A DNA stretch of 64,000 bases from Undibacterium pigrum (GCF_003201815.1 NZ_QJKB01000003.1:186001-250000); one strand, 5' to 3'. Shown: positions 8,098 to 18,133, counted from the first letter of the stretch. Numbers and translations are program-made. Notes: generated from the sequence alone by a model not told the origin.

Positions 8098-8190
8098 GAG
8101 CAAATTCGGTAAGCCTGCCAGCTCAAGCAAAGACGCAACTGACAGGCATGGGACTACAAATTGGAAGGATTAAAGGCCAGGGCGCGAAGT

Positions 8191-8210
8191 GAGTACTTAG
8201 TTAAGCACTC
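8191..8210 (-). repeat. Inverted repeat after gabD
   Basis: Arms GAGTACTTA and TAAGCACTC around two bases pair fully as RNA on the minus strand with one G-U pair. It is 18 bases past the gabD stop and has no T run. Confidence 0.35.
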
Positions 8211-8228
8211 AGCATCAGATGCCAGCCT

Positions 8229-9710
8229 TCAAATACCCCCCATACAAAGGTACTTCATTTCCAGATATTCATCCATGCCATAGACAGAGCCTTCGCGCCC
8301 CAGGCCGGATTGTTTGACGCCGCCAAACGGTGCTACTTCATTCGAGATCAGGCCGGTGTTGATGCCTACCATGCCGTATTCCAGTTTTTCAGCAACCCGC
8401 CAGACGCGGCCTATGTCACGTGAATAAAAGTATGACGCCAGGCCAAAGTCAGTGTTATTCGCGGCGGCAATGACTTCTTCTTCGGTCTTGAACTTGACGA
8501 CTGCGGCCACCGGCCCAAAGGTCTCTTCATTCATGATCAACATGCCAGATGTGACATTCGACAGCACGGTTGGTTCATAAAAAAGTTTGCCAGCTTCCAG
8601 CAATTTACCACCCGCCTGCAAGCTTGCGCCTTGTTTCAGGGCATCGGCAACATGTTCTTCTACCTTGGCAACTGCTTGCGCATCGATCATCGGCCCCTGG
8701 TTGATGCCAGCACCAAAGCCATCACCTACCTTGATCTTTTTAGCACCGGCTGAGAGTTTTTCAACAAAGGCATCATAAATCGATTCATGGGCATAAAAGC
8801 GGTTGGTACAAACGCAGGTCTGGCCAGAATTGCGGAATTTCGATTGCAGCGCACCTTCAACGGCAGCATCCAGGTCAGCATCTTCAAACACGATGAAGGG
8901 GGCATGTCCCCCCAGTTCCAGTGCCAGTTTTTTTACCGTCTGCGCAGATTGACGCATGAGGATGCGGCCTACTGGCGTTGAACCGGTAAACGACAAATGC
9001 CTGACCACAGGGCTGTCGCATAAGACCTTGCCGACAGCAATGGATTGCTCAGAGTCAGCAGTGACGATATTGATGATGCCTGCCGGTATGCCAGCCCTGT
9101 GTGCCAGTTCTGCCATGGCCAGGGCAGACAAAGGCGTCTGCTCGGCAGGTTTGATGACAATGGAGCAACCAGCGGCTACCGCAGGTGCCACTTTGCGCGT
9201 GATCATGGCGATAGGGAAGTTCCATGGCGTGATGGAAGCGCAAACGCCGATAGGCTGCTTCAAGACCACCATGCGCTTGTCGCTCCAGGTTGAGGCCATG
9301 ACATCGCCAGATACGCGCTTGGCTTCTTCAGCAAACCATTCTATGAAGCTGGCACCGTAGATAACTTCTCCCTTGGCTTCGGCCAGTGGCTTGCCCTGCT
9401 CTGCCGTCATGATGGCAGCCAGGTCGTCGGCATTCTCTATCATGAGGTCAAACCATTTGCGCATGAGCGTCGCACGCTCTTTGCCGGTTTTTGCGGCCCA
9501 GAGCGGGAAGGCAACTTGCGCTGCCTTGATTGCAGCTTCGGTATGGCTGGCGTCCAGATTGGGTACTGTGCCCAAGATTGCCAGCGTGGAAGGATTATTC
9601 ACTTCAAAACTGGCCGTGCCTGTGAGCCACTCACCATTGATATAGGCCTGGTCACGTAATAAGGATGGGTCTTTTAAATTCAGTTGTTTTGCTGTTGCTT
9701 CTTTTGACAT
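8229..9710 (-). CDS. gabD: NADP-dependent succinate-semialdehyde dehydrogenase
   Basis: Oxidises succinate semialdehyde to succinate, the last step of the GABA shunt. At 493 residues it is full length for GabD. Catalytic residues are visible: general base E265 in LALELGGHAP and nucleophile C299 in NSGQTCVCTNR. The cofactor loop FTGSTPVGR is at 241-249, and SITPWNFP and VIKPAEQTPLSA fit the NADP(+) subfamily. The start at 9710 is chosen because GGAGA lies 9 bases before it; the ATG at 9725 overlaps that site. No gabT lies nearby. Glutarate semialdehyde is a possible alternative substrate. Confidence 0.92.
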   Translation of the reverse strand: MSKEATAKQLNLKDPSLLRDQAYINGEWLTGTASFEVNNPSTLAILGTVPNLDASHTEAAIKAAQVAFPLWAAKTGKERATLMRKWFDLMIENADDLAAIMTAEQGKPLAEAKGEVIYGASFIEWFAEEAKRVSGDVMASTWSDKRMVVLKQPIGVCASITPWNFPIAMITRKVAPAVAAGCSIVIKPAEQTPLSALAMAELAHRAGIPAGIINIVTADSEQSIAVGKVLCDSPVVRHLSFTGSTPVGRILMRQSAQTVKKLALELGGHAPFIVFEDADLDAAVEGALQSKFRNSGQTCVCTNRFYAHESIYDAFVEKLSAGAKKIKVGDGFGAGINQGPMIDAQAVAKVEEHVADALKQGASLQAGGKLLEAGKLFYEPTVLSNVTSGMLIMNEETFGPVAAVVKFKTEEEVIAAANNTDFGLASYFYSRDIGRVWRVAEKLEYGMVGINTGLISNEVAPFGGVKQSGLGREGSVYGMDEYLEMKYLCMGGI

Positions 9711-9765
9711 AAGAAGTTTCTCCATTATTTTTTTAAAACTACAGGAATACCTGCAAGCCTAAAGC

Positions 9766-9802
9766 AAAACGGCCAGGTCTGCTGAGACCTGGCCGTTTTT
9801 TC
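9766..9802 (-). terminator. Strong Rho-independent terminator after the RlmL-like gene
   Basis: A 15-bp perfect stem (core CGGCCAGGTCT/AGACCTGGCCG) with a GCTG loop. The minus-strand side ends in TTTT and the plus-strand side in six T, so it can stop transcription both ways. Confidence 0.85.
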
Positions 9803-9828
9803 AGTAGCTTATTGCCACAGCATGAAAA

Positions 9829-11043
9829 TTATTCAGCGATATCTTTGGGTTTGGCTTCTTCCCTGCGGTTAAAGCCTGCGACCATATCAAAGCGGAACAA
9901 ACGGCATTCCAGCGCGCCATTGAAGAATGGTGTCTTGCGTGATTCTTTCAAACGCAACATCTTGGGCAGGCCCAGATCAGCAGTGAACAAGAACACACTC
10001 CAGCCAGCAAAGCGCTGCTTGAGTGTGGTACTGAAGGCGCTGAAGAAGTCTTTGGCCATATCATCTTCTTCCATTGTGCTGTCACCGCGCACGCCGATAC
10101 GTTCACCGTAAGGCGGGTTGGTCAGCAAGATGCCTGGCTCTGTCGTTGGTGCCTTGATTTCCTGCGCTTCTATCTGCTTCAGTGGCACGTCAAAGCGTAT
10201 GCCCGCCTTGTTCAGGTTATTGCGCGTCATGACGATCATGTCGCCAGAAATGTCACTGCCAAAAATCGTTGGCTCAGCAGGCAGAGGATGTGGCTTGGCG
10301 CTGGCTTTGATCTGTGCCCATGCATCTTCATCAAACTGATGCATTTTTTCGAAAGCGAATTCACGCTTCAGGCCCGGTGGTATGCCTGCCAGGACTTGTG
10401 CAGCTTCGATGAGGATGGTGCCAGAACCGCACATGGGATCAAACAAAGGTGTACCCGGCTTCCAGCCTGCGGTGCGCAGCAAGCCTGCTGCCAGGTTTTC
10501 ACGCAGAGGCGCGTCGCCAGTTTCCAGACGCCAGCCGCGCTTGAACAAAGGCTCGCCAGAGATATCCAGATACACCGTGAAATTGCGCGCATCCATGAAA
10601 CCGACGATGCGCATGTCAGGGTTCTTGGTATTGACTGAAGGACGCTGGGTAAACTGGTCGCGGAAACGGTCGCAGATCGCATCCTTGATTTTTAGCGTGG
10701 CAAAGTCCAGGCTTTTCAAAGGTGATTTGACTGCCGTGACATCAACACGGATGGTATGGTGATAACCAAACCAGTCTTCCCAGGGCTGAGCCAGCACCAG
10801 GTCGTAAATATCATTTTCATTGGTATAGCCAGAATGCGCCATACGCATCAGCACGCGGGATGCTATGCGTGAATGCAGGTTGATACGCCAGCCATCATGC
10901 AGGCTGCCTGAGCAGTGCACACCACCTGGCACCTGATTGTGTACAGTCATGGTTTTATCCAGGGCTGCAATTTCACCTAGCTCTTCAGCCAGGGCTATTT
11001 CCAGGCCACGTGGACATGGACAAAAATAAGAATAACGCGTCAT
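9829..11043 (-). CDS. THUMP-domain RNA N2-guanine methyltransferase, RlmL-like
   Basis: An S-adenosylmethionine-dependent RNA methyltransferase of 404 residues. It has an N-terminal ferredoxin-like/THUMP part (about 1-165) and a C-terminal Rossmann methyltransferase domain with FDPMCGSGTILIEAA (201-215), the Asp-containing FGSDISGDMI (261-270) and the catalytic LLTNPPYGERIG (307-318). It corresponds to the N-terminal half of RlmKL, which makes m2G2445 in 23S rRNA; the fused RlmK half is absent. Site specificity is inferred from the family. It is followed by a strong terminator and preceded by a REP-type doublet. Confidence 0.87.
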   Translation of the reverse strand: MTRYSYFCPCPRGLEIALAEELGEIAALDKTMTVHNQVPGGVHCSGSLHDGWRINLHSRIASRVLMRMAHSGYTNENDIYDLVLAQPWEDWFGYHHTIRVDVTAVKSPLKSLDFATLKIKDAICDRFRDQFTQRPSVNTKNPDMRIVGFMDARNFTVYLDISGEPLFKRGWRLETGDAPLRENLAAGLLRTAGWKPGTPLFDPMCGSGTILIEAAQVLAGIPPGLKREFAFEKMHQFDEDAWAQIKASAKPHPLPAEPTIFGSDISGDMIVMTRNNLNKAGIRFDVPLKQIEAQEIKAPTTEPGILLTNPPYGERIGVRGDSTMEEDDMAKDFFSAFSTTLKQRFAGWSVFLFTADLGLPKMLRLKESRKTPFFNGALECRLFRFDMVAGFNRREEAKPKDIAE

Positions 11044-11169
11044 AGGTGTACCCTTTATCCGTTAAAAAAAACGATGGTGAATATTCACCGCCAATTGCTG
11101 GCCTGAAGTTCAGTACTCCAAGTCAGCATATTTTCAAAACCCGTCAAAGCCGGACGAGTCTAATTTTGT

Positions 11170-11253
11170 GTAGGAGCGGCTTCAGGCGCGAAAGCTTTGC
11201 CGTATCCATCATTTCGGCTTGCACAGGCTGTTCGCGGCTGAAGCCGCTCCTAC
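11170..11253. repeat. REP-type inverted doublet (REPIN-like)
   Basis: Two copies of a REP-like unit face each other: the left starts GTAGGAGCGGCTTCAG (11170) and the right ends CTGAAGCCGCTCCTAC (11253), 38 bases apart. The right copy contains the perfect palindrome GCGGCT-GA-AGCCGC; the left has a mismatch in it. The consensus is very like REP units known from Pseudomonas. Its position between convergently unrelated minus-strand genes is typical. No RAYT transposase gene is present in the window. Confidence 0.75.
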
Positions 11254-11279
11254 GAAATCAAACCTGTCAGAAGTGCGTC

Positions 11280-11702
11280 CTAAAAAGGCTTGACCACTAC
11301 CAAAATCAATATCGCCAGCAATAAAATCACCGGCACTTCATTAAACCAGCGGAACCAGACATGGCTGCGCTTGTTAACACCCTTCTCAAATTTCTTCAGC
11401 AAGCTGCCGCAGGCGTGGTGATAACCTATCAGCAAGATCACCAAAGTCAGCTTGGCATGCAGCCAGCCATTACCCGGCCCCTTACCTATGCCATAGCCTT
11501 GCCATAACCACAGGCCAAATATCAAGGCAAGCACCGCCAATATCGTCATGAAACGATACAGCTTGCGCGCCATCAGCAACAGGCGTTCTGTCGTCGGCGG
11601 ATGATTTTCCATCGCCAGATTAACCAGAATACGCGGCATATAAAACAGGCCAGCGAACCAGGACGTGACGAACAGGATGTGGAAAACTTTAACCCAGAGC
11701 AT
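11280..11702 (-). CDS. hemJ: Protoporphyrinogen oxidase HemJ (CopD/UPF0093 family)
   Basis: A four-helix inner-membrane protein of 140 residues of the HemJ family, which oxidises protoporphyrinogen IX to protoporphyrin IX in many bacteria lacking HemG or HemY. The signature N-terminus MLWVKVFHILFVTSWFAGLFYMPRI contains the conserved His (H8) and W-F-A-G-L-F-Y-x-P-R. The second motif GWLHAKLTLVILLIGYHH carries the conserved Lys and His residues. Other haem genes (hemH, hemL) are elsewhere in this window. The gene stands alone between a REP doublet and a MITE-like element. Confidence 0.87.
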   Translation of the reverse strand: MLWVKVFHILFVTSWFAGLFYMPRILVNLAMENHPPTTERLLLMARKLYRFMTILAVLALIFGLWLWQGYGIGKGPGNGWLHAKLTLVILLIGYHHACGSLLKKFEKGVNKRSHVWFRWFNEVPVILLLAILILVVVKPF

Positions 11703-11744
11703 GGCTTACTTTCTTTATCAGACCTTCTTTAATAAATATTCAAT

Positions 11745-11936
11745 TAGGACTTACGCAATATTGTCCCAACAAGGTTATCACCAAGGAAGCTTCCCTCGGA
11801 AGGGAGGCTCGTTTCGTCGGCAGACAATGTATTGTCTGAAACCCCGACTACACCGTAGCGACGAAGACAGTACTTTAGTACGCGGCTCCCAGGAGATGAG
11901 CTGCAACGCAGCTGGGACGGTTTTGCGTAAGTCCTA
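11745..11936. mobile_element. MITE-like element, about 192 bp
   Basis: A non-coding element bounded by perfect 14-base terminal inverted repeats TAGGACTTACGCAA/TTGCGTAAGTCCTA. They extend, with a few mismatches, to about 26 bases (second blocks GTCCCAAC and GCTGGGAC). The inside contains several palindromes, for example CAGACAA/TTGTCTG, AGCTGC/GCAGCT and a longer GGGAG/CTCCC pairing, but no real gene. The ends include TA, which could be a 2-bp target duplication of an IS630-type element; an IS5-type origin is also possible. It sits 42 bases before hemJ and just past the proA stop, where it may supply transcript ends. Confidence 0.7.
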
Positions 11937-11942
11937 GCAATA

Positions 11943-13208
11943 TCACTGACGTACTTCACCGTGACCGAAGACCACATACTTCATCGACGTCAGCCCTTCC
12001 AGCCCTACCGGGCCGCGTGCATGCAGCTTGTCATTTGAGATACCGATCTCTGCACCCAGACCATATTCAAAACCGTCAGCAAAACGGGTGGAAGCATTCA
12101 CCATCACCGAGGCGGAATCGACTTCGCGCAAGAAACGCAGGGCGCGGCTATAGTCTTCTGTGATGATGGATTCTGTATGTTTGGATGAATAATCATTGAT
12201 GTGCGTGATGGCTTCATCCAGATCAGCCACTACTTTTACTGCCAGGACTGGGGCCAGGTATTCTGTGCTCCAGTCTTCTTCTGTTGCTTTAACCAGATGC
12301 GGGTAACCAGCCAGTATTGCAGCGGCAGCATCGTCACAGCGCAATTCCACCTGCTTGCCTGCATACTGTTCAGCCAGCGCGGGCAAGACCTGGGGCGCTA
12401 TGCCTTGCGCGACCAGCAAGGTTTCCATGGTGTTGCAAGTACCATAGCGGTGGCACTTGGCATTGAAAGCCACATCCACTGCTTTTTTGAGGTCAGCCTT
12501 GTCATCAATATACACATGGCAGATACCATCGAGATGCTTGATCATGGGCACAGTGGCCTCTTGCATCAGACGCGCAATCAGGCCCTTGCCGCCACGCGGG
12601 ACGATGACATCGACATATTGCGGCATGGTGATCAGTTCACCAACGGCAGCGCGGTCTGTAGTCTCGACGATTTGTACTGCGTCGGCAGGCAAACCGGCAC
12701 CGGCCAGGCCTTCCTTGACCAGCATCGCCAGCGCCTGATTGCAATGGATGGCTTCTGAACCGCCGCGCAATATCGTCGCATTGCCGCTCTTGATGCACAG
12801 GCCGGCGGCATCCACTGTCACATTCGGGCGTGCTTCATAAATAATGCCAATGACGCCCAGTGGCACGCGCATTTGCCCTACCTGTATGCCGGTGGGGCGG
12901 TATTTCATGTTCGAGATTTCACCAATAGGGTCAGCCAGACTGACGATCTGCTCCAGACCCTCTGCCATGGTGGCTATCGCCTTGTCGGACAAGGTCAGCC
13001 TGTCGAGCATGGCGGCTTCCATGCCTGCTGCTTTTGCTGCGGCAAGGTCAAGCTCATTGGCGGCGCGCAAGGCAGCGGCTTCGCGCCTGATGGCGGCAGC
13101 GATCAGGGACAGGGCCTTGTTCTTGGCGGCGGTGTCGGCTTTGGCCATGGCGCGCGATGCTGCGCGGGCACGGACGCCGAGGTCATTCATGTAGTGCTTG
13201 ATATCCAT
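11943..13208 (-). CDS. proA: Gamma-glutamyl phosphate reductase
   Basis: Reduces gamma-glutamyl phosphate to glutamate semialdehyde with NADPH in proline synthesis. It is 421 residues, the usual length of ProA. The aldehyde-dehydrogenase fold is clear: [21 protein letters not shown], catalytic C258 in [12 protein letters not shown], and the C-terminal [17 protein letters not shown]. The start at 13208 has no strong ribosome binding site, and the ATG 18 bases downstream is an alternative. The 116-base spacer from holA holds two small hairpins (GAGACC/GGTCTC and CCACC/GGTGG). proB is not in this window. The MITE-like element begins 6 bases after the stop. Confidence 0.95.
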   Translation of the reverse strand: MDIKHYMNDLGVRARAASRAMAKADTAAKNKALSLIAAAIRREAAALRAANELDLAAAKAAGMEAAMLDRLTLSDKAIATMAEGLEQIVSLADPIGEISNMKYRPTGIQVGQMRVPLGVIGIIYEARPNVTVDAAGLCIKSGNATILRGGSEAIHCNQALAMLVKEGLAGAGLPADAVQIVETTDRAAVGELITMPQYVDVIVPRGGKGLIARLMQEATVPMIKHLDGICHVYIDDKADLKKAVDVAFNAKCHRYGTCNTMETLLVAQGIAPQVLPALAEQYAGKQVELRCDDAAAAILAGYPHLVKATEEDWSTEYLAPVLAVKVVADLDEAITHINDYSSKHTESIITEDYSRALRFLREVDSASVMVNASTRFADGFEYGLGAEIGISNDKLHARGPVGLEGLTSMKYVVFGHGEVRQ

Positions 13209-13324
13209 ATCGTCATTCAGAGACCTACTGGTCTCATATTCGTTGATCAGCCACCAGCAAGGTGGCGAGGGAATTCAATTTCCGGTTTGATAAACCGCTC
13301 AATCAGGTGCTGGCACAATGGCGA

Positions 13325-14344
13325 TTAAGCCGCTTTTGCCACTCTCAAACCCAATTGCAACAAGGCATCCCAGGGGTCTCCTGCAAATGCCTTCGCCCGT
13401 AAACCTTTTACCATCTTATCGACTTGCGATGCCTCTTGCAGTGCAGCCCGTAAATTTGCCAGGCTGACGCGGCGCAAGGCAGGGTCCATGAGTTTTTCCC
13501 GCGGGCCCCAGATGCGATATTCTTTCAGCAAGGCTGACAAGGGTCTGCCCTGTGCCATGCCAGATTTCAGTTTCAGCAAGGTACGTATCTCTTCTGCCAT
13601 GGCCCACAAAACCAGCGGCAGGGCTTCGCCCTCACCTTTCAAGCCATTCAACATGCGCACCAGTCTGGCGACATCACCGGCCAGCATGGCTTCATTGAGT
13701 TTGAAGACATCATAGCGCGCGACATTCAGCACGGCATCATGGATTTGTTCAAAACTCAGTTTGCCTGCCGGGTGCAGCAAGGCCAGCTTCTGGATTTCCT
13801 GATGGGCTGCCAGCAAATTACCCTCTACCCTGTCGGCAATGAAATCCAGGCTTTGCCGGTCTGCACTTTGCTGTTGCAAGGACAGGCGCATGCTGATCCA
13901 GCCTGGCAGTTGATTGCGCTCTACCAGCGGGATATCGATATACACCGCGTTTTGCTGCAAGCTGCCTACCCAGGCAGCTTTTTGCGTAGCCCAGTCCAGC
14001 TTGGGCAGGGTGATCAGTGTGAGGTTATCAGGCGACAGATTTGCCACATAATCCTGCAGGGCCTGGCCACCATCCTTGCCGGGTTTACCTGTAGGGATAC
14101 GCAAGTCGATGAGTTTTTTATCACCAAACAAGGATTGCGACTGATTCGCGGCCAGTAAGGCACCCCATTTGAAACTGCGCTCTACCGTCAATATCTCGCG
14201 CTCGTAAAATCCCTGCGCCTTTGCGGCACGACGTATCTTGTCTGCGGCTTCCAGCGCCAGCAAATGCTCATCACTGGTGATCACATACAGTGGCGCCAGT
14301 GTTTTCGCCAGATGGCCATCAAGGGCATCGAAGCGTAATTGCAT
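13325..14344 (-). CDS. holA: DNA polymerase III subunit delta
   Basis: The delta subunit of the clamp loader, which opens the beta clamp. It is 339 residues, the normal length. The N-terminal MQLRFDALDGHLAKTLAPLYVITSDEHLL and the segment GFYEREILTVERSFKWGALL are typical of HolA. The C-terminal helical collar domain (VFKLNEAMLAGDVARLVRMLNGL) is intact. The start codon lies one base after the lptE stop, so translation is probably coupled. The lptE-holA pairing after leuS is conserved in proteobacteria. Confidence 0.94.
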   Translation of the reverse strand: MQLRFDALDGHLAKTLAPLYVITSDEHLLALEAADKIRRAAKAQGFYEREILTVERSFKWGALLAANQSQSLFGDKKLIDLRIPTGKPGKDGGQALQDYVANLSPDNLTLITLPKLDWATQKAAWVGSLQQNAVYIDIPLVERNQLPGWISMRLSLQQQSADRQSLDFIADRVEGNLLAAHQEIQKLALLHPAGKLSFEQIHDAVLNVARYDVFKLNEAMLAGDVARLVRMLNGLKGEGEALPLVLWAMAEEIRTLLKLKSGMAQGRPLSALLKEYRIWGPREKLMDPALRRVSLANLRAALQEASQVDKMVKGLRAKAFAGDPWDALLQLGLRVAKAA

Positions 14345-14345
14345 A

Positions 14346-14855
14346 TCAGTCGTCCATCTTTATAACAGCCAGGCGACGCATGATTTGCTGCACCAGATCA
14401 CTTTGCATATCGCGGTACAGCAAGACTTCTTCGGCTTCTTTCGCCAACACCTGAGTCTCATTAAAGCTGATATTACGCTTGAGCTGTATGTCTACCGGCT
14501 CCAGAAATTCCTTGCCCACATTATTGCGGACACGGAAGCGGAAGTTGTAGATCAAATTGTACTCACGCACACGGCCCTGGCTATTCAGGGACAGGATTTG
14601 CTTGTCTCTGGTTTCTGCCAGCACTTCCAGCATTACCTGCGCATCCTTGGCATCCGACATGATCTGTGTCTGACCATTGGCGCGAATATGACGGCGCAAT
14701 TCTCCCCCCAGGGAAGAGGCTTCAGGCAAACCTATATAAATGCTCTTGAATGGCAGGGCCACCGGGCCGCGCAGGGCAAAACCACAAGCTGACAACAACA
14801 TGATGGACATGATGGCTGCCAGCCATTGCAGGTGCTTTATATACTTTGCTTGCAT
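14346..14855 (-). CDS. lptE: LPS-assembly lipoprotein LptE
   Basis: The outer-membrane lipoprotein that plugs the LptD barrel and helps deliver lipopolysaccharide to the cell surface. It is 169 residues. The signal peptide ends in the lipobox LSAC with C24 to be lipidated, followed by GFALRG, the near-universal LptE start. The rest alternates strands and helices (LEVLAETRDKQILSLNSQGRVREYNL, LKRNISFNETQVLAKEAEE) as in the family. A GGGGA site lies upstream of the ATG. It sits 37 bases after leuS and is coupled to holA. Confidence 0.93.
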   Translation of the reverse strand: MQAKYIKHLQWLAAIMSIMLLSACGFALRGPVALPFKSIYIGLPEASSLGGELRRHIRANGQTQIMSDAKDAQVMLEVLAETRDKQILSLNSQGRVREYNLIYNFRFRVRNNVGKEFLEPVDIQLKRNISFNETQVLAKEAEEVLLYRDMQSDLVQQIMRRLAVIKMDD

Positions 14856-14892
14856 GCGGTTTTTCCCCGTTACTGGTATATCTATTAAACAA

Positions 14893-17520
14893 TCAGGCGA
14901 CGATATTCACCAACTTGCCAGGCACGATGATGATTTTCTTGGCTGCGCCTTCCATGAACTTTTGCACGCTTTCATTGGCCAGTGCAGTCGCTTCTATAGT
15001 GGCCTTGTCGGCATCCTTGGCGACCTTGATGCTGCCGCGCAGTTTGCCGTTGACTTGTACCATGAGTTCGATTTCATCCTGTACCAATGCAGCCTCATCC
15101 ACCAGCGGCCATGGTGCATCAATGATTTCACCAAGTTCTGTCGCCAGGCCCAGTTCCTGCCACAAGGCATGAGTGATGTGCGGGCATACCGGATACAGGC
15201 CACGCAGCAAGATGCTGAACGCTTCGCGCAAAGCTGCAGCACTGCCTTCGGCTTCAGACTTGAAGGACTCTATGGTATTGAGCAACTTCATCGCGCCAGA
15301 GACAACGGTGTTGTATTGCAGTCTATCGTAATCAGCATCGATCTGCTTCAGCGTCAGATGTACTTCACGGCGCAAGGCTTTGACGTCATTGGCATAGTTG
15401 GCTGGTGCAGCTGTACCGTTAGCAATCGTGCCGGACAATTTCAATGCAGAAGCCCACAAACGACGCAGGTAACGTGATGCACCTTCTACACCACTGTTAC
15501 TCCATGCCGCACTTTGATCTGGAGGACCGGCAAACATGGTGAACAGGCGTGCCGTATCAGCACCGAACTGCTCGATAATGTCTTTCGGTTCAACCACATT
15601 GTTCTTGGACTTGGACATCTTTTCTATGCCGCCCATTTGCACAGGCTGGCCATCGCTTTTCAGCGATGCAGAAACTGGACGTCCCTTGTCATCATGCTGG
15701 ACTTCGATTTCATTCGGATAGAACCAGATTTTCTTGCCGCTGGCATCTTCACGATAGTAAGACTCATTGAGCAGCATGCCCTGGGTGAACAGGTTCTTGA
15801 AAGGTTCGTCTATCTTGACCAGGCCCAGGTCACGCATGGCCTTGGTCCAGAAACGTGCATACAACAAATGCAACACCGCATGTTCGACGCCACCGATGTA
15901 CTGGTCCATCGCCATCCAGTAATCATTGCGCTCGTCAACCATGGTAGTCGCATCTGGGCAGGTATAACGCATGAAATACCAGCTGGAATCAACGAAGGTA
16001 TCCATGGTGTCAGTTTCACGGTGTGCCGGGCTGCCGCATTTAGGGCAAGGCACATTCAGGAAATCTTCACGGTGCTTCAATGGGTTACCAGAACCGTCAG
16101 GGATGCAGTCGGTAGGCAATACGACTGGCAAGTCTTCATACGGCACAGGCACGTCACCACAGCTGTCGCAGTGGATGATAGGGATAGGTGTACCCCAGTA
16201 ACGCTGACGGGAGATACCCCAGTCACGCAAGCGCCAGGTGGTTTTCTTTTCGCCCAGGCCTTTGGCTACCAGGTCATTTGCCACGGCATCAACCGTGGCC
16301 TTGAAAGTCAGACCATCATATTTGCCAGAGTTAACAGTAAGGCCACGCTGCTTGTCGCCATAGGATTCTGCCCATGCATCCGTCGTGAAGCTTTCGCCTT
16401 CAATCGCCACGACCTGCTTGATAGCAATATTGTATTTTTTCGCGAACGCGAAATCGCGTTCATCATGCGCAGGCACGCCCATGACGGCGCCATCGCCATA
16501 CGTCATGAGTACATAATTACCAACCCAGACTTCTACCTGCTCGCCAGTCAGAGGATGAGTAACGAACAAGCCAGTAGGCATGCCCTCTTTTTCCTTGGTG
16601 GCCATTTCGGCTTCTGTGGTGCCACCTGCTTTACAGACTTCGATGAAGGCTGCCAGTGTGGCATTATTCTTTGCAGCCAGCGTGGCGATAGGGTGCTCTG
16701 CCGCTACTGCGCAGAAAGTCACACCCATGATGGTGTCAGGACGGGTAGTGAACACATACATCTTGCCGTCTTGTACCAGTGTGCCGGTTTCATCTTTGAT
16801 CTCGTGCGGGAAAGCAAAGCGCACGCCTTCGCTCTTGCCTATCCAGTTACGTTGCATGGTACGTACTTGCTCAGGCCAGCCATCCAGATCATCGATGCTG
16901 TTCAGCAACTCGTCTGCATATTGGGTGATGCCAAAGTAGTAGCCAGGGATTTCGCGTTTTTCTACCAGGGCGCCAGAGCGCCAGCCACGGCCATCGATGA
17001 CCTGCTCATTCGCCAGCACGGTTTGATCGATAGGGTCCCAGTTCACGACCTGGGTTTTTTTGTAGGCGACGCCTTTTTCCAGCATCTTCAGGAACAGCCA
17101 CTGGTTCCAGCGATAGTAGTCAGGATCACAAGTTGCAACTTCACGGGTCCAGTCAAATGCCAGGCCCAGGGGCTGCATTTGCGACTTCATGTCTTCGATG
17201 TTGGCGTAAGTCCATTCTGCTGGCGACTTTTTATAGGCAATCGCCGCATTTTCTGCAGGCAGGCCAAAGGCATCCCAACCCATGGGCATGAGGACGTTAT
17301 AGCCCTTCATGCGCAGCTGGCGTGCCAGCATGTCGTTGATCGTGTAATTGCGCACGTGGCCCATGTGCAGCTTGCCGGAAGGATAAGGCAGCATGGAGCA
17401 AGCGTAGTACTTGCCTTTAGGGAAACGTGGATTATTTTCTACTGCCGTATAGGCATCGATCTTTTTCCAATGGGATTGCGCCGATTGTTCGACGTCAGAG
17501 GGCGTGTATTTTTCTTGCAT
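14893..17520 (-). CDS. leuS: Leucyl-tRNA synthetase
   Basis: Class Ia aminoacyl-tRNA synthetase that charges tRNA-Leu, 875 residues. The ATP-binding motif HMGH is at 52-55 within [16 protein letters not shown], and KMSKS is at 634-638. The CP1 editing domain is present ([33 protein letters not shown]). The zinc-ribbon-like region CDSCGD and [24 protein letters not shown] is also seen. The gene starts a run leuS-lptE-holA. A perfect -10 TATAAT sits about 43 bases upstream. A long reading frame opposite this gene is considered a shadow. Confidence 0.98.
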   Translation of the reverse strand: MQEKYTPSDVEQSAQSHWKKIDAYTAVENNPRFPKGKYYACSMLPYPSGKLHMGHVRNYTINDMLARQLRMKGYNVLMPMGWDAFGLPAENAAIAYKKSPAEWTYANIEDMKSQMQPLGLAFDWTREVATCDPDYYRWNQWLFLKMLEKGVAYKKTQVVNWDPIDQTVLANEQVIDGRGWRSGALVEKREIPGYYFGITQYADELLNSIDDLDGWPEQVRTMQRNWIGKSEGVRFAFPHEIKDETGTLVQDGKMYVFTTRPDTIMGVTFCAVAAEHPIATLAAKNNATLAAFIEVCKAGGTTEAEMATKEKEGMPTGLFVTHPLTGEQVEVWVGNYVLMTYGDGAVMGVPAHDERDFAFAKKYNIAIKQVVAIEGESFTTDAWAESYGDKQRGLTVNSGKYDGLTFKATVDAVANDLVAKGLGEKKTTWRLRDWGISRQRYWGTPIPIIHCDSCGDVPVPYEDLPVVLPTDCIPDGSGNPLKHREDFLNVPCPKCGSPAHRETDTMDTFVDSSWYFMRYTCPDATTMVDERNDYWMAMDQYIGGVEHAVLHLLYARFWTKAMRDLGLVKIDEPFKNLFTQGMLLNESYYREDASGKKIWFYPNEIEVQHDDKGRPVSASLKSDGQPVQMGGIEKMSKSKNNVVEPKDIIEQFGADTARLFTMFAGPPDQSAAWSNSGVEGASRYLRRLWASALKLSGTIANGTAAPANYANDVKALRREVHLTLKQIDADYDRLQYNTVVSGAMKLLNTIESFKSEAEGSAAALREAFSILLRGLYPVCPHITHALWQELGLATELGEIIDAPWPLVDEAALVQDEIELMVQVNGKLRGSIKVAKDADKATIEATALANESVQKFMEGAAKKIIIVPGKLVNIVA

Positions 17521-17562
17521 GGCGTAAGCAGAAGTGGAAGCGAAAATGACTCAGAACCTTTG

Positions 17563-17568
17563 ATTATA
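17563..17568 (-). promoter_or_regulatory. -10 element of a possible leuS promoter
   Basis: A perfect TATAAT on the minus strand 43 bases ahead of leuS. The -35 region at the right distance is poor, so this is only moderately supported. Confidence 0.4.
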
Positions 17569-17662
17569 ACTGGTTCAGCCACATTATTGAGGAAAGCCTT
17601 GCTGGCCAAGGCTGTCAGGACGAATTATGGGAAGCTTGCCGACTTTTAAAACAGGCAGGCCA

Positions 17663-18106
17663 TCAAGGTTTTTTAGCTTGCTTGCTGTCAGTGACGAAAG
17701 AAATCTTTGCCAGCCCCTGGGATTGGGCCGCCGCCATGACCTTGGCGATAATTTCATAGCGGGTAGCCTTGTCGGCGCGCAACTGTATTTCGGCCTGCTT
17801 GTTCTTTTTTGCCTGTACAGCCAGTTTAGCCTCCAGCTCCGTCATGGCGAGAACCTGGTTATTCCAGTAAAGGATGCCATCGGCGTCAAATGAGATACTT
17901 ACAGTATCTGCTTGTTCTGGCGCGGCTTCAGATTGCGCCTGTGGCAAGTCCAGCTTGACCGCATGGGTCATGAAAGGTGCTGCGATGATGAAGATAACCA
18001 GCAAGACCAGCATGACATCCACCATGGGTGTGACATTGATGTCCGCCATGGAAGTCAAAGGGCGGGATGAAGATTCGCGCGGCGCATGAAATTGACCGAA
18101 TGTCAT
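17663..18106 (-). CDS. exbD: ExbD/TolR family biopolymer transport protein
   Basis: A 147-residue inner-membrane partner of the ExbB/TolQ proton channel. After a short cytoplasmic N-terminus it has one membrane helix carrying the essential Asp, D30 in ADINVTPMVDVMLVLLVIF. The periplasmic domain (VSISFDADGILYWNNQV; LRADKATRYEIIAKVMAAAQ) fits ExbD/TolR. It follows exbB by 27 bases. No tonB, tolA, tolB or pal is adjacent, so whether it energises TonB or Tol transport cannot be told from context; the family name is used in its broad sense. Confidence 0.88.
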   Translation of the reverse strand: MTFGQFHAPRESSSRPLTSMADINVTPMVDVMLVLLVIFIIAAPFMTHAVKLDLPQAQSEAAPEQADTVSISFDADGILYWNNQVLAMTELEAKLAVQAKKNKQAEIQLRADKATRYEIIAKVMAAAQSQGLAKISFVTDSKQAKKP

Positions 18107-18133
18107 CTCGAATGTTATCTATTAATATTAATG

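Noticed and set aside
11744-11977. Open frames inside the MITE-like element
   Set aside because: Too short, not transposase-like and made of palindromic sequence.
15514-17649. A 711-codon open frame on the plus strand opposite leuS
   Set aside because: It lies almost wholly over leuS, has no family match, shows the odd Cys/His/Arg-rich makeup of a complementary frame, and has no ribosome binding site.
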